This document shows positions 1-5,445 of a stretch of 6,102 nt of DNA, in pieces; within the stretch, counting starts at the first letter, position 1; each line of letters begins with the position of its first letter. Made by a program: the position numbers and the translations under genes. The DNA comes from JALZDI01 sp965653225 (GTDB lineage: Bacteria; Actinomycetota; Actinomycetes; Propionibacteriales; Nocardioidaceae). The notes under the pieces are model-generated. The model searched no databases and was not told the origin of the DNA. It saw nothing but the letters and a program-made list of their open reading frames with translations. Location of the stretch: positions 1-6,102 of the forward strand of contig CBFGZI010000176.1 in the NCBI GenBank assembly GCA_965653225.1. The letters are read 5' to 3'.

Positions 1-648
1 TCAGTCGCGGTCGGGGTCGTAGACGTCGACGACGACGGCGCGGCTGCGGCGTACGGCGTCCTCGAGGACGCGCCTGCGCGGATCGGGTACGGCGAGGAAC
101 CGGCCCTGCGGCAGGTCGCCCAGCGGCTTCAGCCGCGGGTCGGCCAGGACGGTGCGCACCGCGGCACGGTCGCCGCCGGTCACCAGACCGTCGAGGTCGT
201 CCAGGCGGGGCAGCACGACACTCGCCGCGGCGTCGGCAGCGGCGCCGAAGGCCGAGGTCGCCTGCGCGTCACGACGACGCGCATAACGCTGCTGCGACCA
301 GCCGCCGGCCTTGGTCTTGCCCTGGACATACCGGGTCCCGACCTTGCTCGCCACCAGCGCCGCGCCCTCGGCCACGCCGACGGCGAACCCGCCGCGGCGT
401 ACGAGGAGAAGGCCCACCACCTGTGGCTGCTGCACCGCCGCGACAAGATGCTCGAGACCACCCTCACCCGAACCGGGGTCGTACGGCCACGGGGCGGTCA
501 GCGTGGCGGACGCGCCGTCGGGCGCCTGGATCTCCAGCCCGTCCTGCGCGGGCCGGACGGACAGCTCACCGTGCCGCGCGACGAAGCGCTCGACCCATCC
601 GGGAAGCCGTTCGGGCGGGACCTCGACCCGCCGGGTGTCGTGTGTCAC
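1..648 (-). CDS. acVLRF1-type peptidyl-tRNA hydrolase (Vms1/eRF1-like release factor)
   Basis: This gene probably encodes a cytoplasmic ribosome-rescue enzyme that cleaves peptidyl-tRNA on obstructed large subunits, as described for the eRF1-fold VLRF1 family. From the GTG at 646-648 the product is 215 residues. The N-terminus has an RRVEVPPERLPGWVERF stretch typical of the family. The diagnostic segment is GTRYVQGKTKAGGWSQQRYA at residues 104-123, followed by RRR. Its GGWSQQR loop (residues 115-121) carries the glutamine that matches the catalytic GGQ loop of eRF1. The stop codon is at 1-3, so the gene is complete. I chose the GTG because similarity-like sequence begins immediately after it. 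In-frame starts at 688-690 and 745-747 would add only a low-complexity Arg/Gly extension. The ribosome-binding site is weak (GGGGTG, partly in a hairpin). The gene follows the SUF genes on the same strand after a 295-bp gap. Family is confident; start is moderate; biological role is inferred. Confidence 0.87.
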   Translation of the reverse strand: MTHDTRRVEVPPERLPGWVERFVARHGELSVRPAQDGLEIQAPDGASATLTAPWPYDPGSGEGGLEHLVAAVQQPQVVGLLLVRRGGFAVGVAEGAALVASKVGTRYVQGKTKAGGWSQQRYARRRDAQATSAFGAAADAAASVVLPRLDDLDGLVTGGDRAAVRTVLADPRLKPLGDLPQGRFLAVPDPRRRVLEDAVRRSRAVVVDVYDPDRD

Positions 649-660
649 GCCGCGACACCC
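633..660 (-). promoter_or_regulatory. 8-bp hairpin enclosing the GTG start codon of the release-factor gene
   Basis: Positions 633-640 (GGGTGTCG) and 653-660 (CGACACCC) are perfect reverse complements separated by 12 nt. The start codon GTG (646-648) of the downstream gene lies in that loop, and the only G-rich Shine-Dalgarno candidate (GGGGTG) falls in the 5' arm on the transcript. The structure could hinder or present the start for initiation. The pairing is directly visible; any regulatory function is inference, and such hairpins do occur by chance in GC-rich DNA. Confidence 0.35.
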
Positions 661-674
661 CAGTCGCGTGTCAT
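645..674 (-). other. Possible 9-codon leader ORF overlapping the release-factor start
   Basis: An ATG at 672-674 opens a short frame encoding MTRDWGVAA. Its TGA (645-647) overlaps the GTG start (646-648) of the release-factor gene in the form GTGA. This is the arrangement seen in translational coupling and mirrors the GTGA/ATGA junctions within the SUF genes. A GGGCGGG run lies directly against the ATG, too close to be a good ribosome-binding site. The ORF is very short and may be accidental. Confidence 0.25.
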
Positions 675-675
675 C
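661..675 (+). repeat. 15-bp direct repeat, copy 1
   Basis: The sequence CAGTCGCGTGTCATC occurs here and again, base for base, at 756-770, a spacing of 95 bp. Its core GTCGCGTGTCAT (663-674) also occurs inverted at 796-807, and in a 10-of-12 version (GTCGTGTGTCAC) at 637-648. On the minus strand each copy begins ATGACACGCGAC or GTGACACACGAC, so this copy coincides with the ATG of the short leader ORF. Function unknown. Confidence 0.8.
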
Positions 676-755
676 CCGCCCGCGGGCCATGTACCCACGA
701 CCGACACACGACCAGCGGGCCCCCGCACGAGCCGAGCCCGCCACCACCCGTGCCG

Positions 756-770
756 CAGTCGCGTGTCATC
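756..770 (+). repeat. 15-bp direct repeat, copy 2
   Basis: This is the second exact copy of CAGTCGCGTGTCATC (the first is at 661-675). Its core at 758-769 also forms the left arm of the inverted repeat with 796-807. It lies just outside the nine-unit tandem array. Confidence 0.8.
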
Positions 771-807
771 ACCGCAGCGGCGAATGTCGCCCACCATGAC
801 ACGCGAC
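758..807. repeat. 12-bp inverted repeat with a nested hairpin; possible terminator-like element
   Basis: GTCGCGTGTCAT (758-769) pairs perfectly with ATGACACGCGAC (796-807) across 26 nt. Inside that loop GGCGA (779-783) and TCGCC (787-791) pair around a 3-nt loop, giving a stacked stem-loop on either strand. It could end or protect the SUF transcript, whose last stop lies about 137 nt upstream on the minus strand. However, no U tract follows on either strand, so a terminator role is only a guess based on U-less terminators proposed in actinobacteria. It could equally be a dispersed genomic repeat or a protein-binding site. Confidence 0.55.
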
Positions 808-912
808 CGGCGTGGCGACCGGCGTGGCGACCGGCGTGGCGACCGGCGTGGCGACCGGCGTGGCAACCGGCGTGGCAACCGGTGTGGCAACCGGCGTCGC
901 GACCGGTGCTGG
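805..912. repeat. Tandem array of nine 12-bp units (GACCGGCGTGGC)
   Basis: Units 1-5 (805-864) are identical copies of GACCGGCGTGGC. Unit 6 (865-876) changes the first G to A. Unit 7 (877-888) also has GGTG for GGCG. Unit 8 (889-900) has the G-to-A change plus GTCGC for GTGGC. Unit 9 (901-912) is clearly decayed. The gradient from perfect to degenerate suggests slippage or recombination expansion at the 805 end. A 12-bp period keeps all six frames open, which accounts for the Arg/Gly-rich and Ala/Thr/Gly/Val-rich conceptual translations here. It starts 31 bp downstream of the sufT stop and is a good candidate for a strain-variable (VNTR) locus. Confidence 0.93.
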
Positions 913-920
913 CGACCAGC
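908..920 (-). terminator. Small hairpin after the SUF genes, weak terminator candidate
   Basis: GCTGG (908-912) and CCAGC (916-920) form a 5-bp stem with a 3-nt loop, 23 bp downstream of the sufT stop codon on the transcribed strand. There is no following U tract and the stem is short, so this is a weak candidate for transcription termination or mRNA 3'-end protection. It overlaps the last, decayed unit of the tandem array. Confidence 0.15.
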
Positions 921-943
921 CCCGGCGTCTGCGCAGCGACCGC

Positions 944-1303
944 TCAGACGTTGAAGCCGAGCGCGCGCAGCTGCTCGCGCCCGTCGTCGGTGATCTTGTC
1001 GGGGCCCCACGGCGGCATCCACACCCAGTTGATGCGGAAGTCGGATACGAGGCCCTCCAGCGCGGCCTGCGTCTGGTCCTCGATCACGTCGGTCAGCGGG
1101 CACGCGGCCGAGGTCAGGGTCATGTCGATCACGGCGTTGCTGCCGTCCTCTATCTGCACGCCGTAGACCAGGCCGAGGTCGACCACGTTGATGCCGAGCT
1201 CGGGGTCGACGACGTCCTTCAGCGCCTCGGTGACGTCCTCGTCGGAGACCGCCCCTTGGCCACTGACCGGGGTTTCGAGGTCGACGTCGGGTAGATCCGT
1301 CAT
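944..1303 (-). CDS. sufT: SufT-like metal-sulfur cluster assembly factor (DUF59/MIP18 family)
   Basis: This is a 119-residue cytoplasmic protein of the DUF59/MIP18 (PaaD-like) family, which helps mature or hand over Fe-S clusters. The sequence shows the family signature VVDPELGINVVDLGLVYGV at residues 31-49. Conserved TSAACPL follows, with its cysteine at residue 68, the presumed cluster or metal ligand. The C-terminus has the PPW motif (residues 97-99). Its ATG (1301-1303) overlaps the sufU TGA as ATGA, and an AAGGAG ribosome-binding site at 1312-1317 lies inside the sufU 3' end, which fixes the start. It is the last gene of the SUF run. SufT proteins in other bacteria matter mainly under high demand for Fe-S clusters, so an accessory role is likely. 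Domain assignment is firm; the exact clients cannot be read from sequence. Confidence 0.93.
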   Translation of the reverse strand: MTDLPDVDLETPVSGQGAVSDEDVTEALKDVVDPELGINVVDLGLVYGVQIEDGSNAVIDMTLTSAACPLTDVIEDQTQAALEGLVSDFRINWVWMPPWGPDKITDDGREQLRALGFNV

Positions 1304-1791
1304 CGCACGCTCTCCTTGTCTTCGGTTGGCTCCGGCATCCGGTCCTGTCCAACAGTCTGCGCGGTCGCGTCCTTCCACGCCATCCACGCCATCAGCGCGC
1401 ACTTGATGCGCGCGGGGAACTTCGCCACCCCGGCGAACGCGATGCCGTCCTCCAGGCGGTCCTCGTCGGGCTCGACCTGGCCGCGTCCCTGCATCAGCTC
1501 GAGGAACTCCTGGTGCAGCCCGAGCGCCTCGTGCATTGGCTTGCCGATCACCAGGTCGGTCATCACCGACGCCGACGCCTGCGAGATCGAGCACCCCTCG
1601 GCGTCGTACGACACGTCCTGCACCACGGGCTCCTCGCCGTCGTCGGCGATGTGCACGCGCAGGGTGATCTCGTCACCGCAGGTCGGGTTTACGTGGTGCA
1701 CCTCCGCCTCGTACGGCTCCCGCAGGCCCGCGTGGTGGGGGTTCTTGTAGTGGTCCAGGATGATCTCCTGGTACAGCGACTCGAGATTCAT
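1300..1791 (-). CDS. sufU: SufU, sulfur acceptor for the cysteine desulfurase
   Basis: This 163-residue U-type protein receives persulfide sulfur from SufS and passes it to the SUF scaffold. The family's zinc/persulfide residues are all visible: C38 and D40 in NPTCGD, C67 in AEGCSIS, and C131 in RIKCALM. Between C67 and C131 sits the extra segment characteristic of SufU compared with IscU (around residues 92-116). The N-terminal LYQEIILDHYKNPHH is typical. Its ATG (1789-1791) directly abuts the sufS TGA (1792-1794) with no gap, and its own TGA overlaps the sufT ATG, so it is very probably cotranslated with both. The ribosome-binding site is weak (GGGTGGG within the sufS end), which suggests coupling to SufS translation. 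In Gram-positive bacteria SufU is a zinc-dependent sulfurtransferase and not itself a scaffold; I assume the same here. Confidence 0.96.
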   Translation of the reverse strand: MNLESLYQEIILDHYKNPHHAGLREPYEAEVHHVNPTCGDEITLRVHIADDGEEPVVQDVSYDAEGCSISQASASVMTDLVIGKPMHEALGLHQEFLELMQGRGQVEPDEDRLEDGIAFAGVAKFPARIKCALMAWMAWKDATAQTVGQDRMPEPTEDKESVR

Positions 1792-3063
1792 TCAGCCCAC
1801 CCGGAAGAACTTCTTCGTGTACTGGATCCCCTCGACCAGCGCGTCGATCTCGGCCTTGGTGGTGTACAGGTAGGCCGACGCACGGGTCGAGGCTTGCACG
1901 CCGAACCGCTGGTGTGCCGGTTTGGCGCAGTGGTGCCCGGCGCGTACGGCGACACCGAGCGAGTCGAGCACCTGGCTGACGTCGTGCGGATGGACGCCCT
2001 CGATCTCGAAGCTGATCGCGCCACCACGGTCGACGGCCTCGGTCGGGCCGAGGATGGTCAGGTTGTCGACGGCGTTGAGCTGCTCGAGGGCGTACGACGT
2101 GATCTCGCGCTCGTGCGCGGCGATGTTGGGCATGCCGATCGAGCTCAGGTAGTCGACCGCGGCGCCGAGACCGATCGCCTGTGCGATCGGCGGCGTGCCG
2201 GCCTCGAACCTCGCCGGCGGCGCGGCGTAGGTCGACCGCTCCATGGTCACGGTCTCGATCATCTCGCCGCCACCGTGGAACGGCGGCAGCTCCTCGAGCA
2301 CCTCGCGGCGGCCCCACAGCACGCCGATGCCGGTCGGCCCGACCATCTTGTGGCCGGTGAACGCGACCAGGTCGGCTCCCAGCTCGACCACGTCGACGGG
2401 CATCTGCGGCACCGCCTGGGACGCGTCGACGACCACCAGCGCGCCCACCTCGTGCGCCCGCCGGGCGATCTCCCCGACCGGGTTGACGGTGCCGAGCATG
2501 TTCGACACCCACACCAGCGAGACCACCTTGGTGCGCTCGTTGATCAGCTCGTCGATGTTCGACAGGTCGAGGCGTCCCTCGTCGGTGACGCCGAACCACC
2601 GCAGCCGTGCACCGGTGCGCTCGGTCAGCAGCTGCCAGGGAACGATGTTGGAGTGGTGCTCCATCTCGGTGATGACGACCTCGTCACCGGTGGTCACACG
2701 CCGGTCGCCCCGCGCCCAGGCCAGCACGTTGGCGACCAGGTTGAGCGCCTCGGTGGAGTTCTTGGTGAACACCACCTCCTCGCGGCGCGGCGCCCCGATG
2801 AACTGGCCGATCTTGGTGCGGGCACCCTCGTACGCCTCGGTGGCCTCCGCGCCGAGCTGGTGCACGGCGCGTGCGACGTTGGCGTTGTGCTGGCTGTAGT
2901 GCTCGGCGAGCACGTCGAGCACCTGCCGAGGCTTCTGCGACGTGTTGGCGCTGTCGAGGTAGACCAGCGGCCGGTCGTCGGCCAGCCGGCGCGACAGGAT
3001 CGGGAAGTCGGCCCGGATCTTGTCGACGTCGTAGCCGAGCTCGAGGTGGGACGTTTGGGTCAC
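1792..3063 (-). CDS. sufS: SufS, group II cysteine desulfurase
   Basis: This is a 423-residue PLP-dependent enzyme that converts L-cysteine to L-alanine and a protein-bound persulfide feeding SUF assembly. Visible active-site elements are VYLDSANTSQKP (34-45), the HH of EMEHHSN (136-137) that contacts PLP, D213 and Q216 in VVDASQ, the Schiff-base lysine K239 in TGHKM, and the catalytic cysteine C379 in RAGHHCA, with R374 positioned to hold the substrate carboxylate. The short loop around C379 and overall length match the SufS/group II class rather than IscS. The start is GTG (3061-3063), overlapping the sufC TGA as GTGA; no nearby ATG competes. An AAGG-type ribosome-binding site sits somewhat far upstream, so coupling to sufC is plausible. 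Its stop abuts the sufU start, matching the SufS-SufU partnership. Confidence 0.97.
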   Translation of the reverse strand: MTQTSHLELGYDVDKIRADFPILSRRLADDRPLVYLDSANTSQKPRQVLDVLAEHYSQHNANVARAVHQLGAEATEAYEGARTKIGQFIGAPRREEVVFTKNSTEALNLVANVLAWARGDRRVTTGDEVVITEMEHHSNIVPWQLLTERTGARLRWFGVTDEGRLDLSNIDELINERTKVVSLVWVSNMLGTVNPVGEIARRAHEVGALVVVDASQAVPQMPVDVVELGADLVAFTGHKMVGPTGIGVLWGRREVLEELPPFHGGGEMIETVTMERSTYAAPPARFEAGTPPIAQAIGLGAAVDYLSSIGMPNIAAHEREITSYALEQLNAVDNLTILGPTEAVDRGGAISFEIEGVHPHDVSQVLDSLGVAVRAGHHCAKPAHQRFGVQASTRASAYLYTTKAEIDALVEGIQYTKKFFRVG

Positions 3064-3824
3064 TTGGACGCTGCCGCCTTCACGTACTTGTCGTAGCCCT
3101 CGGCCTCGAGCTGCTCGGCCAGCTCCGGGCCGCCCTCCTCGGCGATCCGGCCGCCGACGAACACGTGCACGAAGTCGGGCTGGATGTAGCGCAGGATGCG
3201 GGTGTAGTGCGTGATCAGCAGGACACCCCTGTCACCCTGCTCGCGGAACCGGTTGACTCCGCTGGAGACCACCTTCAGCGCGTCGATGTCGAGACCGGAG
3301 TCGGTCTCGTCGAGGATCGCGAACCGGGGGTTGAGCAGCTCGAGCTGCACGATCTCGTGCCGCTTCTTCTCACCGCCGGAGAAGCCCTCGTTGACGTTGC
3401 GCTGGGCGAACGCGGTGTCCATCGACATCCGGTCCATCGCCGTGTTGACGTCGCGCACCCAGGTGCGCAGCTTGGGCGCCTCGCCGTCGATGGCGGTCTT
3501 GGCCGTACGCAGGAAGTTGGCCACCGACACCCCGGGAACCTCCACGGGGTACTGCATGGCGAGGAACAGGCCGGCGCGGGCGCGCTCGTCGACGCCCATC
3601 GAGAGCACGTCGACGCCGTCGAGCGTCACGCTGCCGCTGGTGACGGTGTACTTGGGGTGCCCGGCGATGGAGTACGCCAGCGTGGACTTGCCGGAGCCGT
3701 TGGGTCCCATGATCGCGTGCGTCTCGCCGGACTTCACGGTGAGGTTGACGCCCTTGAGGATCTCCTTGGGCTCGTCGTCGGTGCTGACCGAGACGTGCAG
3801 GTCGCGGATCTCCAGAGTGGCCAT
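3060..3824 (-). CDS. sufC: SufC, ABC-type ATPase of the SufBCD scaffold
   Basis: This 254-residue soluble ABC ATPase binds SufB and SufD and drives the conformational change needed for cluster assembly on the scaffold; it is not a transporter. All nucleotide-binding motifs are present: Walker A GPNGSGKST (40-48), Q-loop Q91, signature FSGGEKKR (148-155), Walker B FAILDE (168-173, with D172 and E173), D-loop SGLD (176-179), and the switch histidine H206 in ITHY. The FSGGEKKR form with its following HEIVQL is typical of SufC. The ATG (3822-3824) is preceded by AGGAGT (3835-3840) at a workable spacing. The gap to the ferredoxin stop is 5 bp, and the stop overlaps the sufS GTG by 4 bp. No unusual substitutions were seen. 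Confidence 0.98.
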   Translation of the reverse strand: MATLEIRDLHVSVSTDDEPKEILKGVNLTVKSGETHAIMGPNGSGKSTLAYSIAGHPKYTVTSGSVTLDGVDVLSMGVDERARAGLFLAMQYPVEVPGVSVANFLRTAKTAIDGEAPKLRTWVRDVNTAMDRMSMDTAFAQRNVNEGFSGGEKKRHEIVQLELLNPRFAILDETDSGLDIDALKVVSSGVNRFREQGDRGVLLITHYTRILRYIQPDFVHVFVGGRIAEEGGPELAEQLEAEGYDKYVKAAASK

Positions 3825-3829
3825 GTTGG

Positions 3830-4168
3830 TCAGGACTCCTGATCTGTGTTCAACGGGTGATGCACGTCGACGTAGACGGCGTCACCGTCGACCTTGCAGG
3901 GGTAGATGTTCACGGGCTCGGTGGCGGGCAGGTTGGTCGGCTTGCCGGTGCGCAGGTCGAACATCGAGCCGTGCAGCCAGCACTCGATCTCGCAGCCCTC
4001 GACCTCGCCCTCGCTCAGCGGGATGGCGGCGTGGGAGCACTCGTCCTCGATCGCGAAGACCTCGTCGTCGGTGCGTACGAGGGCGATCTCGACGCCGTCG
4101 ACCTCGACCGCGAGCGTGCCGCCCTCGGGGATGTCGGCGAGTCCCGCCGCGTGCTGCAGGTCGGACAT
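3830..4168 (-). CDS. Rieske-type [2Fe-2S] ferredoxin encoded within the SUF operon
   Basis: This 112-residue soluble protein resembles the ferredoxin subunits of non-heme iron oxygenases. The Rieske ligands are intact: C44-x-H46 in ECSHAAIP and C63-x-x-H66 in ECWLHGS, spaced CxH-x16-CxxH, with an extra cysteine at residue 59. The remaining ferredoxin body (FDLRTGKPTNLPATEPV, ending YPCKVDGDAVYV) fits the family. No signal peptide or membrane anchor is present, so this is not a cytochrome bc1 Rieske protein. The ATG (4166-4168) has a strong GGGGAGGG ribosome-binding site at 4175-4182, inside the sufD end; the gap to the sufD stop is 2 bp. Placement between sufD and sufC is a known actinobacterial arrangement and suggests electron supply for cluster assembly, but that role is inferred. 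It could instead serve an unlinked oxygenase. Confidence 0.93.
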   Translation of the reverse strand: MSDLQHAAGLADIPEGGTLAVEVDGVEIALVRTDDEVFAIEDECSHAAIPLSEGEVEGCEIECWLHGSMFDLRTGKPTNLPATEPVNIYPCKVDGDAVYVDVHHPLNTDQES

Positions 4169-4170
4169 GC

Positions 4171-5445
4171 TCAGCCCTCCCCGTTCGATGTGCTCGCGAC
4201 CGCGGTCGCCGGGGGCAGCCCGACGGTCTTGGCCAGCTCGTCCTCGACTGCGGTGAGCAGCCGGTCCTCGATCTGCTTTACGCCGATCCGGCGGATGACA
4301 TCGGCGAAGAAGCCGTGCACGACCAGCCGGCGTGCCTCGTCCTCGCCGACGCCGCGGCTCTGCAGGTAGAACAGCTGCTCGTCGTCGAAGCGGCCGGTGG
4401 TGGAGGCGTGCCCGGCGCCCTCGATCTCGCCGGTCTCGATCTCCAGGTTCGGCACCGAGTCGGCCTGGCAGCCGTCGGTGAGCACCAGGTTGCGGTTGGA
4501 CTCGTAGGTGTCGATGCCCTCGGCCACCTTGCGGATGAGCACGTCGCCGATCCACACGGTGTGCGCGCCCTTGCCCTGCAGGGCGCCCTTGTACTCGACG
4601 TTGCTCTTGGTGTGCGGTGCGTTGTGGTCGACGAACAGCCGGTGCTCGAGGTGTTGGCCGGCGTCGGCGAAGTAGAGACCGAGCATCTCGACCTCTCCCC
4701 CGGGCCCGTCGTAGTCGACCGACGAGCTCAGCCGCACCACGTCGCCGCCGAAGCTGACCACGACGTGCTTGTACGTCGCGTCGCGGCCGACGCGCGCGTG
4801 CTGGTGGGCCAGGTGCACGGCGTCGTCGTCCCAGTCCTGCACCGAGACCACCGTCAGCTTCGCGCCGTCGCCGACCCGCACCTCGACGTTGGCCGCGGTG
4901 ACGGCGTGGCCCTGGTGGTCGAGCACCAGGGTCGCGGACGCGTGCGGCTCGACGTCGACGAGCAGGTGCCCGAAGGACGCCTGGTCGCCGTCGGTCTCGC
5001 CGCGCACGGTGATGACGACCGGGTCGTCGACGACCGCCTCGGAGGGCACCGTCACGACCGACGCCTGCGTGAACGACGTCCAGGCCTGCGCGCTGACACG
5101 GTCGTTGGGTGTGTAGACCGAGCCGAGCCGGGAGTCGTCGCGGTCGACGCTCTCGACGCGTACGTCGCCGGGCGCGTCGACGTCGACCACGACCTTGCCG
5201 TCACCGGTGAACCTGCCGTTGTGCAGGCCCTTCAGCCGCTTCATCGGCGTGAAGCGCCAGACCTCCTCCCGGCCGGTCGGGACCTCGTGGTTCTCGAGGT
5301 CGAACGACCCGACCGGGTGCAGGTGGCTGGCCACCGCCTCGACGGCCGACTGCGCGTTGCTCACTACGGGTTCACCTTCGTCGTTGCCCGCCGGCTGGCG
5401 GGATGGTTCGTTGCGGGACGGACGTTCTGACGACGTCAACGTCAT
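4171..5445 (-). CDS. sufD: SufD, scaffold subunit of the SufBCD complex
   Basis: This subunit pairs with SufB through a right-handed beta-helix and forms the SufBC2D scaffold; it also binds SufC and is linked to iron entry. From the ATG at 5443-5445 it has 424 residues. VPTGREEVWRFTPMKRLKGL (residues 55-74) is the N-terminal family segment. The C-terminal block includes PNLEIETGEIEGAGHASTTG (332-351), with H346 at the place of the functionally important E. coli SufD H360, followed by DDEQLFYLQSRG (354-365). A cysteine two residues before that histidine in E. coli is alanine here, which looks like normal variation. The ATG overlaps the sufB TGA by 1 bp (TGATG), but an alternative GTG at 5362-5364 has a better-spaced GAAGGTG ribosome-binding site, so the true N-terminus may be 27 residues shorter. 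Confidence 0.96.
   Translation of the reverse strand: MTLTSSERPSRNEPSRQPAGNDEGEPVVSNAQSAVEAVASHLHPVGSFDLENHEVPTGREEVWRFTPMKRLKGLHNGRFTGDGKVVVDVDAPGDVRVESVDRDDSRLGSVYTPNDRVSAQAWTSFTQASVVTVPSEAVVDDPVVITVRGETDGDQASFGHLLVDVEPHASATLVLDHQGHAVTAANVEVRVGDGAKLTVVSVQDWDDDAVHLAHQHARVGRDATYKHVVVSFGGDVVRLSSSVDYDGPGGEVEMLGLYFADAGQHLEHRLFVDHNAPHTKSNVEYKGALQGKGAHTVWIGDVLIRKVAEGIDTYESNRNLVLTDGCQADSVPNLEIETGEIEGAGHASTTGRFDDEQLFYLQSRGVGEDEARRLVVHGFFADVIRRIGVKQIEDRLLTAVEDELAKTVGLPPATAVASTSNGEG

Larger units (their letters stand above)
649..943. other. Intergenic region rich in direct, inverted and tandem repeats
   Basis: This 295-bp gap between the sufT stop and the chosen release-factor start contains no convincing gene. 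Several frames are open across it, but they are explained by a 12-bp tandem repeat (a multiple of three) and by high GC. It holds a nested inverted repeat, two exact 15-bp direct repeats (661-675 and 756-770), a nine-unit tandem array, and a small hairpin next to the end of sufT. No clear TANNNT-type -10 box could be picked out for the release-factor gene, and no U-rich intrinsic terminator is visible on either strand. Confidence 0.7.

Noticed and set aside
805..912. CRISPR array
   Set aside because: The 12-bp units are directly contiguous with no spacers, and no cas genes are present.
649..943. Insertion sequence remnant or attachment site
   Set aside because: There is no transposase or integrase fragment, no target-site duplication bounding a unit, and no tRNA gene nearby. 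The repeats alone do not support a mobile element.
796..954. 52-residue plus-strand ORF starting MTRDRRGD with a DRRG repeat
   Set aside because: It is generated by the 12-bp tandem array, has no ribosome-binding site, and runs antisense into the end of sufT. It was noted only because its first four codons are one of the repeated 12-mers.
645..1352. 235-codon minus-strand frame with PRRS repeats over the tandem array and sufT
   Set aside because: It is out of frame with sufT, whose conserved residues and ribosome-binding site are clear; the Pro/Arg/Ser repeat is simply the array read in another frame.
1513..3096. 527-codon open frame on the plus strand opposite sufU and sufS
   Set aside because: It has the same antisense high-GC shadow pattern over genes with intact catalytic motifs, and no plausible domain.
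3211..5430. 739-codon open frame on the plus strand opposite sufC, the ferredoxin and sufD
   Set aside because: It runs antisense across three well-supported genes, shows no recognisable domain and is Arg/Val/Asp/His-rich in the way reversed high-GC codons produce. It is a shadow of GC-rich third positions.
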